A stretch of DNA of 64,000 bases, taken from the NCBI RefSeq assembly GCF_019704555.1, contig NZ_AP024745.1, forward strand, positions 7,014,501-7,078,500, given 5' to 3'. The position numbers and the translations under genes were made by a program. The stretch is from Actinoplanes sp. L3-i22. GTDB taxonomy: Bacteria > Actinomycetota > Actinomycetes > Mycobacteriales > Micromonosporaceae. Of this stretch, positions 7,956 through 15,243 are shown in pieces (within the stretch, counting starts at the first letter, position 1; each line of letters starts with the position of its first letter). Under the pieces are notes generated by a model. The model had not been told where the DNA came from. It did not search any database and was given only the letters and a program-made list of their open reading frames with translations.

Positions 7956-9659
7956 TCAGTGCTCCGGCCAGCTCCAGTGGGTGCCGGCCGGGGTCGTCGC
8001 CGGCTCCGCGGCCAGTGCGGTGGAGGCCGTCGCCGCCATCGCCGTCGCCGCCGTCGCCGTCGTGTCCGGCGGCGTCACCCCGGTGCAGCCGCCGGAGTCC
8101 GGGCGGCCGGTCAGGAAGTACGCCGCCAGGTGTTCGGTGCACTCCGGAACCCGCGCGACCGAGCCGTGGATGTCGTCCTGGACGGTGAACACCGTGCCGC
8201 CGATCGCCGCCTGGACCTGGGCGATCCACGGGTACGGCGTCGGGCTCTCCCACACGTGCCCGGACAACTGCAGCGACCCGTTCGAGCGGCGCAGCCGGAA
8301 CGGCTCGTCCGCCGGGATCGGCCAGCCGGCGCACCGCTGCGTGGGGATGCTCAGGCTCCCGGCCACCGGGAAGTCCCGCTGCCAGCTCTGATAGGTCTTC
8401 CAGAAGGTCGGGAAGTCGTGCGGGCTGGTGTCGTCGTTGCACAGGATCGCGGTGCCGGCCACGTCGTTGAACTGCTCGGGCAGGTCGGCCGGCGGCTCGC
8501 TCGGATCGGTCGGTTCCGCCGGATCGGGCACGATGATCGGCCGGAGCGCGTCCGGCACCGGGTCACCGGACTTCGCCGTGGCCAGCGCGGCCAGGCCGGC
8601 CGCGGCGTCCGCCCACGCCGGGCTGGGCGCGACCGCCAGGAACGCGGCGAGGCTGCCGTCGATCTGCTCGTCCAGGTCGCTGAACACGATCGGCGACGCG
8701 TCGAGTCGCTTCTTCAGCCGCTTGACCAGGGCGACCACCTCGCCGGTGGTGTCGCCGAGGTGGTAGGTCGCGTCCCGCTGCGCGACCCAGGCGGCCCAGT
8801 GCGACACCTTGCGCTCGTCGGCGGCGGTCACGTCGTGGAACCGCGAGTCGAGCCGGTTGGCGGTCGGGCCGACCACGCTGTCCAGCCACATCCGGTCCAC
8901 CGATCGCGGGTAGAGGCTGCGGAACACCTGGCCGAGCAGGGTGCCCCAGGAGACGCCGAAGTAGCTGATCCGCCGCAGCCCCAGCGCGGCGCGCACCCGG
9001 TCCAGGTCGCGGGCCACGTTGGCGGTGGTCAGCTGGGCGAGGAAGGTGGCGTTGCTCTGCCAGCAGGTCCGGTTCACGGTGGTCTGGAAGTCGTAGATCT
9101 GCTTGGCGGTCGCCTCGGTGAGCGGGCCGGGCGGGATCTCCGGCGGGACGACGTCGCCGCCGGGGTGGGCGCACTCGGCCCGGGTGCTGTAGCCGACGCC
9201 GCGCGGGTCGAAGCCGATCAGGTCGTACTTCTCGCTCAGCGTGGCGAACTGCGGGCTGGTCAGGGCCAGCTCGTGCGGCATCAGGTAGCCGCTGCCGCCC
9301 GGGCCGCCCGGGTTCACCGCGATGCTGCCCAGTTTGTGGCGCTGGTCGGTGGCCCGCAGGCGGCTGATCGCGACGGTGATCTGCCGGCCGTTCGGGTGGT
9401 GGTAGTCGAGGGGCACCTGGACGGTGCCGCAGTCGGTGCGGGCGAGCAGGGCGCGGAAGCGGGGTAGCTCCTCGGCCGGTACGCCCATCGCCTCCAGCGT
9501 CGCGTCCGGGTACGCCACGCACGTACCCCAGGTCACCTGTGGTGACGCCGTGCTGGATGACGCCGCGCCGGCTTGAGCGGCCGGTGCGGGCAGGACCATC
9601 GCACCGGCGGCGACGACGAGCACCCCGATCCCGGCGGCCAATCGCTTGTGTCGTGTCAT
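7956..9659 (-). CDS. Secreted S33-family tripeptidyl aminopeptidase-like alpha/beta hydrolase
   Basis: 567 residues with a Sec signal peptide (KRLAAGIGVLVVAAGAMVLP, cleavage near APAAQAGA). The mature part has NPGGPGGSGY (oxyanion loop), DLIGFDPRGVGYS and the nucleophile elbow YFGVSWGTLLG (Ser237), as in actinomycete Tap/SlpD/SlpE peptidases, plus the C-terminal TAP-like domain with RCAGWP and a His in DDIHGSVA. The acid position reads GHVWESPTPY, Glu where many relatives have Asp. Cysteines in the TAP domain suggest disulfides. Near the C-terminus an Ala/Thr-rich stretch encoded at about 8015-8080 (GCC/GTC repeats) looks like a small expansion. Probably trims peptides outside the cell. Confidence 0.88.
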   Translation of the reverse strand: MTRHKRLAAGIGVLVVAAGAMVLPAPAAQAGAASSSTASPQVTWGTCVAYPDATLEAMGVPAEELPRFRALLARTDCGTVQVPLDYHHPNGRQITVAISRLRATDQRHKLGSIAVNPGGPGGSGYLMPHELALTSPQFATLSEKYDLIGFDPRGVGYSTRAECAHPGGDVVPPEIPPGPLTEATAKQIYDFQTTVNRTCWQSNATFLAQLTTANVARDLDRVRAALGLRRISYFGVSWGTLLGQVFRSLYPRSVDRMWLDSVVGPTANRLDSRFHDVTAADERKVSHWAAWVAQRDATYHLGDTTGEVVALVKRLKKRLDASPIVFSDLDEQIDGSLAAFLAVAPSPAWADAAAGLAALATAKSGDPVPDALRPIIVPDPAEPTDPSEPPADLPEQFNDVAGTAILCNDDTSPHDFPTFWKTYQSWQRDFPVAGSLSIPTQRCAGWPIPADEPFRLRRSNGSLQLSGHVWESPTPYPWIAQVQAAIGGTVFTVQDDIHGSVARVPECTEHLAAYFLTGRPDSGGCTGVTPPDTTATAATAMAATASTALAAEPATTPAGTHWSWPEH

Positions 9660-9808
9660 GAGGAGATTGATACCGGTGTACGTGTCACGTCGCGGTCACC
9701 AAAATCGCCCAGGCTCCTCACAGCCGGAGCTCTGCTTTCGCACGGCCTGCGCTCGGGGCGGCCGAAAGTGAATAGACTGACATTCATCGATTCGATTGAG
9801 GTGGATGC

Positions 9809-11053
9809 GTGCCGGACCCGACCGCAGTGCGGCTGCGTGCCACCCCGTTGCGCCGGCCGGCCTTCCGCACGTTCCTGGCCGGGCACTTCGTCTCGCTGAT
9901 CGGCGACCAGCTCTACTTCCTGGCGCTGCCGTGGACCGCGCTGCGGCTGGGCGCGTCGCCCGGCACGGTCGGCGTGCTGCTGGCCGCGGCCGCGGTGCCC
10001 CGGGCGGCGCTGATGCTCGGCGGCGGCGTGCTCGCCGACCGGCTCGGCGGGCGCCGGGTGATGCTCGGCAGCGACCTGTTGCGGGCCGCCGTGATGACCG
10101 TCGCCGCGCTCGCCGCGTTCGCCGGGACCGGTGGACTGCCCGGCCTGTTCGCGGTGGTGATCGTCTTCGGCGCGGTGGACGCGATGTTCCAGCCGGCGCT
10201 GGCCACCATGCTGCCGCACCTGCTGCCGGCCGAGGCGCTGCCGACCGGCAACGGGCTGCGCACCCTGGCGACCCGGTTCGCCCAGTTCCTCGGACCGCCG
10301 ATCAGCGGCGTGCTGATCGGCTTCGGCGTGGGCTGGGTGTTCGCGGCCAACGCGGCGACCTTCCTGGTCTCGGTGCTGGCGCTGCGCGTCGTGCCGATCG
10401 CGCCGCCGGCCCGCGCTCCGGACGGCCCGGGCTTCACGGCGGAGCTTTCCGCCGGGCTGCGCTATGCGCGGGACCACCGTACGCTCGCCCGCCTGCTGCT
10501 CTTCACGATCCTGGTGGGCGCCGGGCTCACCGGGCCGCTCAACGTCGGCCTGCCGCTGCTGGCGCATGCCGTCGGGTGGGGCGCCGGCGGCCTGGGCCTG
10601 ATGCTGGGGGCGCTGGGCGCGGGCGCCACCACCGGGGCGGCGCTGCTCGGGTTCGGTCTGCTGCCGGGGGCCGGCACCGGGTCGCTGATGATCGGCGCGA
10701 CCGCCGGGCAGGCGCTGCTCACCACGGTCGCCGGGCTGGCGCTGCCGTTGCCGGCGACGGTGGCGGTGCTGGCCGGGCTGGGTTTCTTCCTCACCCTCGC
10801 GGGCGGCTCGGCGACGAGCCTGGTGCAGGCGGCCACCGCGCGGCCGATGCTGGGCCGGGTGGGCAGCCTGATGTCGTTCGCCATCTTCGGGCTTCTGCCG
10901 GTGACCTACGCGGTGTGCGGGGCGGTGGCCGGCTGGACCGGGGCGCGGCCGCTGCTGCTGGCCGGCGGTGTGATCCAGGGGGCCGCTACGGTGTGGGCGC
11001 TGTGCTCGCCGCCGCTGCGGCGCGTCTCGATCGCCTCCGGTGCGGACGCCTGA
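9809..11053 (+). CDS. MFS exporter (EntS-like, 12 spans)
   Basis: 414 residues, mostly hydrophobic, with the MFS signature between spans 2 and 3 (GGGVLADRLGGRRVMLG) and a start FRTFLAGHFVSLIGDQLYFLALPW typical of the MFS_3/EntS group of siderophore or drug exporters. GTG at 9809 is preceded by GAGGTGG with suitable spacing. Divergent from the S33 peptidase (149-base spacer) and convergent with LysR. The stop codon lies inside a 26-base imperfect duplication. Confidence 0.85.
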   Translation: MPDPTAVRLRATPLRRPAFRTFLAGHFVSLIGDQLYFLALPWTALRLGASPGTVGVLLAAAAVPRAALMLGGGVLADRLGGRRVMLGSDLLRAAVMTVAALAAFAGTGGLPGLFAVVIVFGAVDAMFQPALATMLPHLLPAEALPTGNGLRTLATRFAQFLGPPISGVLIGFGVGWVFAANAATFLVSVLALRVVPIAPPARAPDGPGFTAELSAGLRYARDHRTLARLLLFTILVGAGLTGPLNVGLPLLAHAVGWGAGGLGLMLGALGAGATTGAALLGFGLLPGAGTGSLMIGATAGQALLTTVAGLALPLPATVAVLAGLGFFLTLAGGSATSLVQAATARPMLGRVGSLMSFAIFGLLPVTYAVCGAVAGWTGARPLLLAGGVIQGAATVWALCSPPLRRVSIASGADA

Positions 11054-11087
11054 CCGCTCTCCTCCGGCGCGGACGCCTGGCCGCTCT
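11036..11087. repeat. 26-base tandem duplication across the MFS stop codon
   Basis: 11036-11061 and 11062-11087 differ at only two positions. The first copy carries the TGA of the MFS gene (TGACC), the second has TGG there. The second copy reaches the last base of the LysR stop region, so the convergent intergenic space is essentially made of this duplication. Confidence 0.85.
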
Positions 11088-11989
11088 CAGGTGTCCTGGG
11101 CCAGCTCCCGCAGGACCTGGACCAGCGCCGCCACGCTGGGCCGCTGGTCCGCCGAGGTCCGGACCACCGCGGCGATGTGCCGCTCGAACGTCTCCGCCAA
11201 CGGCAGGACGTCGAAACGCGACGGCCGCAGCCGCAGCATCAGCCCGGTCACCGTGCTCACCCCGATCCCGGCCTCGACCAGGGCGAGCGACGCGGCCGTG
11301 TCGTTCACCTCGTGCCGCAGCTCCGGCTCGATGCCGGCGCGCCGGCAGACCACCCGGATCGCCTGGCCGTAGTGGGTGTCCTCGGGCGGCAGGATCCAGC
11401 CGACCGGCGCCCCGGTCTCCGCCAGGCTCACCGCCCCGGACCGCGGCATCGACCCGGTCGGCACCGCCAGCGAGAACCGTTCCCGGTAGAGGCGCACCAC
11501 CCGCAGCGCCGGGTCGCGGCGGATCGGCACGTCCGGGTACTCCAGGCCGATCGCCAGGTCCGCGGCGCCCGACGAGACCGCGTCGTAGACGTCGTCGACC
11601 ACCATCTCCCGGCTGCGCACGACCAGGCCGGGATGCCGCTGCCGGACCCGGGCGAGCAGCACCGGCAGGATGTCCGCGGCCGCGGTGGCGAAGAGCGCGA
11701 CCTGCAGCTCACCCGCGATCGCGCCGTGGCTGCGCTCCAGGGCGGCGGTCGCCGAGGCGTCGATGTCCAGGATCCGCTGGGCGTGCTCGACCAGGGCCAG
11801 GCCCGCCCCGGTCAGCTCCACGCGACGGCCGGCCCGGCGCAGCAACGGCACACCGGCCGCCCGCTCCAGCGCGCTGAGCTGCTGCGAGATCGCGCCGGGC
11901 GTGTAGCCGAGGGCGGCCGCGACGGCGGTCACCGTCCCGCGCCGGCGCAGCTCGACCAGCGATCGCAGCTGCACGCTCGACCAGTCCAC
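11087..11989 (-). CDS. LysR-family transcriptional regulator
   Basis: 300 residues. N-terminal winged helix-turn-helix (SVQLRSLVELRRRGTV, AAALGYTPGAISQQLSALE) and a LysR effector domain (ADLAIGLEYPDVP, VEAGIGVSTVTGL). Transcribed divergently from the FAD oxidase at 12078 with an 88-base AT-richer spacer (AATTAAACATTTCC near 12011), the classic position for a LysR regulator of the neighbouring catabolic genes. A LysR gene also accompanies the amaA-amaB-hglS genes of Pseudomonas putida, as far as I recall, supporting a role in lysine/pipecolate catabolism here; the inducer is unknown. Confidence 0.92.
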   Translation of the reverse strand: MDWSSVQLRSLVELRRRGTVTAVAAALGYTPGAISQQLSALERAAGVPLLRRAGRRVELTGAGLALVEHAQRILDIDASATAALERSHGAIAGELQVALFATAAADILPVLLARVRQRHPGLVVRSREMVVDDVYDAVSSGAADLAIGLEYPDVPIRRDPALRVVRLYRERFSLAVPTGSMPRSGAVSLAETGAPVGWILPPEDTHYGQAIRVVCRRAGIEPELRHEVNDTAASLALVEAGIGVSTVTGLMLRLRPSRFDVLPLAETFERHIAAVVRTSADQRPSVAALVQVLRELAQDT

Positions 11990-12077
11990 GCCACCTCCGA
12001 CCGTTCAGAGGAATTAAACATTTCCGCGTACGAATTGAGAATGGACCTGCACGAAAATCCCGCCCCATGATGGGTTC

Positions 12078-13214
12078 ATGAACGTCCCCGGCTCCGCTGC
12101 AGTGGTCGTCATCGGTGGTGGCGCGATCGGCGTCAGCACCGCCTTTCACCTGGCCGAAGCCGGTGTCCGCGACGTCGTGCTGCTGGAGCGCGACGACCTC
12201 GGCGGCGGCTCGACGTGCAGGGCCGCGGGCGGCGTCCGCGCGCAGTTCTCCGACCGGATCAACATCGAGCTGGGCGCGCGCAGCCTGCGGGCGTTCGCCG
12301 ACTTCACCCGGCGCCCGGGGCAGGAGATCGACCTGCACCGGTCCGGCTATCTGTTCCTGCTGTCCACCGCCGAGGATGTCGCCTCCTTCGAGCGTGACGT
12401 CGCCCTGCAGAACTCGCTCGGCGTGCGCAGTCGCATGATCAGTGCCGCCGAGGCGAAGGCGCTCTCCCCGCTGATCGAGACCGACGGGCTGCTCGGCGCG
12501 GCCTGGTCGCCCGACGACGGGCACTGCACGCCGGAGTCGGTGGTGCTCGGCTATTCCCGGGGCGCCCGGCGGCACGGGGCGACCCTGCTCACCGGGGTGG
12601 CGGTGACCGGGATCGACATGGCGGGTGGCACGGTCACCACCGATCGCGGGACGATCGCGGCGGGGGCGGTGGTCTGTGCCGCCGGGGCCTGGTCGGGGGC
12701 GCTCGGGGAGCTGGCCGGGACGTCGCTGCCGGTCACTCCGTTGCGGCGGCAGATCATTTTCACCGAGCCGATGCCGGAGTTGACCGGGGCGGTGCCGTTC
12801 ACGATCGACTTCGCCAGCACGTTCTACTTCCATCGCGAGGGGCCGGGGCTGCTGATGGGGATGTCCGATCCGGATCAGGAGCCGGGCTTTCACCTGGACT
12901 ACTCGGAGGAGTGGTTGCCGCGGTTCGGGGCGGCGATCGGGGTGCGGGCTCCGCGGCTGCTCGACGTCGGGCTGCGTAACGGGTGGGCCGGGCTCTACGA
13001 GGTGACGCCGGATCACAACGCGCTGATCGGCCGGGCGGCGAATTTCTTCTACGCGACCGGGTTCTCCGGGCATGGTTTCCTGCAGGCGCCGGCGGTCGGC
13101 GAGGTGATCCGGGATCTTTATCTGGACCGGGCGCCGGTGGTGGACGTCGGGCCGCTCACCGCGGAACGATTCGTCGCGGGGGCCGGCGGGCGGCCCGAGT
13201 CGCACATCGTCTGA
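12078..13214 (+). CDS. FAD-dependent amine/imino-acid oxidase (DAO family)
   Basis: 378 residues. Dinucleotide-binding VVVIGGGAIGVSTAFHLAEAG with VVLLERDDLGGGSTCRAAGG is the FAD motif of the D-amino-acid/sarcosine oxidase family; the C-terminus has NGWAGLYEVTPDHNALIG and ATGFSGHGFLQAPAVGEV, also diagnostic. By context (next to hglS and amaB) it is a candidate for L-pipecolate or 2-aminoadipate oxidation, parallel to AmaA of Pseudomonas putida; sarcosine/proline-type substrates remain possible. First gene of an apparent operon, followed by a repeat-filled 277-base gap. Cytosolic; no signal peptide. Confidence 0.85.
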   Translation: MNVPGSAAVVVIGGGAIGVSTAFHLAEAGVRDVVLLERDDLGGGSTCRAAGGVRAQFSDRINIELGARSLRAFADFTRRPGQEIDLHRSGYLFLLSTAEDVASFERDVALQNSLGVRSRMISAAEAKALSPLIETDGLLGAAWSPDDGHCTPESVVLGYSRGARRHGATLLTGVAVTGIDMAGGTVTTDRGTIAAGAVVCAAGAWSGALGELAGTSLPVTPLRRQIIFTEPMPELTGAVPFTIDFASTFYFHREGPGLLMGMSDPDQEPGFHLDYSEEWLPRFGAAIGVRAPRLLDVGLRNGWAGLYEVTPDHNALIGRAANFFYATGFSGHGFLQAPAVGEVIRDLYLDRAPVVDVGPLTAERFVAGAGGRPESHIV

Positions 13215-13263
13215 CGGCCGCCGGCGCACACGTCGTCTCGTGGTCTCCGTATCGGACATCGTC

Positions 13264-13478
13264 CGGTGGCTTTCGTCGAGCGGGTTTCGCCCGGCAGGTT
13301 TCGTGCGGTGGTTTCTTCCGGTGGTTTCTTCGGGTGGTTTCGTGCCGCAGGTTTCTTCCGGTGGTTTCGTGCGGTGGTTTCTTCCGGTGGTTTCGTGCGG
13401 TGGTTTCTTCCGGTGGTTTCGTGCCGCAGGTTTCTTCCGGTGGTTTTCGTCAGCACTTCCGGTGGTTTTCGTCAGCAG
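13264..13478. repeat. 13-base minisatellite between oxidase and hglS
   Basis: About a dozen head-to-tail 13-base units alternating GGTTTCTTCCGGT and GGTTTCGTGCGGT, degenerating toward both ends (last units GGTTTTCGTCAGCA...). The frame stays open through it, but the unit length is not a multiple of three and the hglS ribosome site follows it, so it is treated as untranslated leader/intercistronic DNA. Confidence 0.9.
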
Positions 13479-13491
13479 AAGGGGAACGGCA

Positions 13492-15243
13492 ATGGTTCCG
13501 CAATGGCGGCTCCGGGCGAGGTTCGCCCAGGAGCTCTCCACGATGTACGGGCGGGAGGTTCCCGCCTACACCACGCTGGTCCAGGTCTCCGAACAGGTCA
13601 ACACCGATGTGGTACGCCGGGACGGCCGCGCCGCCGAACGCCTGGGCTCGATCGGCCGGATCACCGCGGAGCGGCACGGCGCGATCCGGGTCGGCACGCC
13701 GGCCGAGCTCGGGCAGGTCGCCCGGATCTTCGGGGCGCTCGGCATGCATCCGGTCGGCTTCTACGACCTGCGCGACGCCGCGAGCAGTTCGGTGCCGGTA
13801 ATTTCCACCGCGTTCCGGCCGATCGACGCCGGGGAGCTCGCGCGCAACCCGTTCCGGGTCTTCACCTCGATGCTGACCCCGGCCGACCCGCGGTTCTTCA
13901 CGCCGGAACTCCGCAAGCGGCTGGAGACGTTCCTGGCCGGCCGGCAGCTGTTCGGGCCGGAGCTGCTGGAGCTCGCCGACCGGGCCGAACGCGAGGGCGG
14001 CCTGGCCGAGGACGACGCAGAAAACTTCCTTCGCCGCGCGGTGCAGGCTTTCGAGCTGTCTCCCGAGCCGGTCGACCGGGCCTGGTACGGCGAGCTGGAG
14101 AAAATTTCCGCCGTCGCCGCAGACATCGGGGGCGTCCGCAGCACGCACGTCAACCACCTGACGCCGCGTGTGCTGGACATCGACGAGCTCTACCGCCGGA
14201 TGACCGGCCTGGGCATCTCGATGATCGACGAGATCCAGGGGCCGCCGCGCTGGCACGGCCCGGACGTGTTGCTGCGGCAGACGTCGTTCCGGGCGCTGGC
14301 CGAGGCTCGGACGATGCGCGAGGCCGACGGCACGATCGGCACCGGGGCGCTGCGGGTGCGCTTCGGCGAGGTGGAGGCGCGGGGCATCGCGCTCACGCCG
14401 GCTGGGCGGGCCCGCTACGACGCGCTGCTCACCGAGGTGGACCGGCGCCTCGCCGCTGCCGATCAGCGCCCGGCCACCTCCGATCGGCGCCCGCCTTCGT
14501 CCGACGGCGTGCGCGCCGAGGTCGCGGGCCAGCGCCCGGCTTCGTCCGACGGCATGCGCGCCGAGATTGCGGGCCGCCGCCTGGCGTCGTCCGACGGCGT
14601 GCGCGCTGAGATCGCGGCCCCGGGCTCGGCTTCGCCCGGGGGCCTGCGCGCCGAGATCGCGGCCGATGTCTGGGCGCAGGGCCTGCCGGACACCGAGGCG
14701 GGTCTGCGCGAGGCCGATCTCGCCTATTTCGCGTATACCGTGAGCCCGGTCCGGCCGAGCGCCGCCACCCCGCCGCGCAGCCTCGCCGAACTGGTCGACC
14801 AGGGCTGGGTGACCGCCACCCCGATCGTCTACGAGGACTTCCTGCCTCGCTCGGCCGCCGGGATCTTCCAGTCCAACCTCAGCGCGGAGGGCACCCGCGA
14901 CACCACCCAGGCCGCCGTCGCCTACGACCAGGACTGGCTCGCCGGGGCGGTCGGCCGGGACATCCACGACCCGTTCACGCTCTACGCCCAGGAACAGGCC
15001 GCGTCGATCGCGGCGGTCGCCACCCAGCTCGGCACAGTCATCACCCAGCCCGGCGCAGGCGCCACCCAGCTCGGCACAGCCGTCACCCAGCCCGGCGCAG
15101 GCGCCACCCAGCTCGGCACAGCCGTCACCCAGCCCGGCGCAGGCGCCACCCAGCTCGGCACAGCCGTCACCCAGCCCGGCGCAGGCGCCACCCAGCTCGG
15201 CACAGCCGTCACCCAGCCCGGCACCCCGGAGGTAACCCGATGA
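13492..15243 (+). CDS. hglS: 2-oxoadipate dioxygenase/decarboxylase (DUF1338, HglS) with repeat insertions
   Basis: 583 residues. DUF1338/YdcJ-family Fe(II) enzyme converting 2-oxoadipate to D-2-hydroxyglutarate in lysine breakdown. Candidate metal ligands are His62 (ITAERHGAIRVG), His222 (THVNHLTPR) and Glu293 (RFGEVEARG), close to the spacing of the described triad. ATG 13492 is preceded by AGAAGGGGA; the open frame upstream is minisatellite. Two repeat blocks enlarge the enzyme: four 15-residue units (SSDGVRAEIAGQRPA type, residues 336-395) interrupt the fold before GLPDTEAGLREADLAYF, and five 14-residue units (ATQLGTAVTQPGAG) form the C-terminal tail. Without them the length is near the usual ~450. 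Stop and the amaB start overlap (ATGA). Confidence 0.9.
   Translation: MVPQWRLRARFAQELSTMYGREVPAYTTLVQVSEQVNTDVVRRDGRAAERLGSIGRITAERHGAIRVGTPAELGQVARIFGALGMHPVGFYDLRDAASSSVPVISTAFRPIDAGELARNPFRVFTSMLTPADPRFFTPELRKRLETFLAGRQLFGPELLELADRAEREGGLAEDDAENFLRRAVQAFELSPEPVDRAWYGELEKISAVAADIGGVRSTHVNHLTPRVLDIDELYRRMTGLGISMIDEIQGPPRWHGPDVLLRQTSFRALAEARTMREADGTIGTGALRVRFGEVEARGIALTPAGRARYDALLTEVDRRLAAADQRPATSDRRPPSSDGVRAEVAGQRPASSDGMRAEIAGRRLASSDGVRAEIAAPGSASPGGLRAEIAADVWAQGLPDTEAGLREADLAYFAYTVSPVRPSAATPPRSLAELVDQGWVTATPIVYEDFLPRSAAGIFQSNLSAEGTRDTTQAAVAYDQDWLAGAVGRDIHDPFTLYAQEQAASIAAVATQLGTVITQPGAGATQLGTAVTQPGAGATQLGTAVTQPGAGATQLGTAVTQPGAGATQLGTAVTQPGTPEVTR
14497..14676 (+). repeat. Four 45-base in-frame repeats inside hglS
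   Basis: Units at 14497, 14542, 14587 and 14632 encode SSDGVRAEVAGQRPA, SSDGMRAEIAGRRLA, SSDGVRAEIAAPGSA and SPGGLRAEIAADVWA. Divergence rises toward the 3' unit. A shorter related stretch (ATSDRRPP) precedes them. Confidence 0.9.
15019..15225 (+). repeat. Five 42-base in-frame repeats at the hglS C-terminus
   Basis: Units start at 15019, 15061, 15103, 15145 and 15187 and are almost identical (ATQLGTAVTQPGAG each; first has VI). The near-perfect identity indicates recent expansion; the amaB ribosome site GGAGG (15228-15232) follows directly. Confidence 0.93.

Noticed and set aside
13240..13491. N-terminal extension of HglS encoded by the 13-base array
   Set aside because: The family start and a good ribosome site are at 13492; the repeat unit is not a multiple of three and gives no conserved residues.
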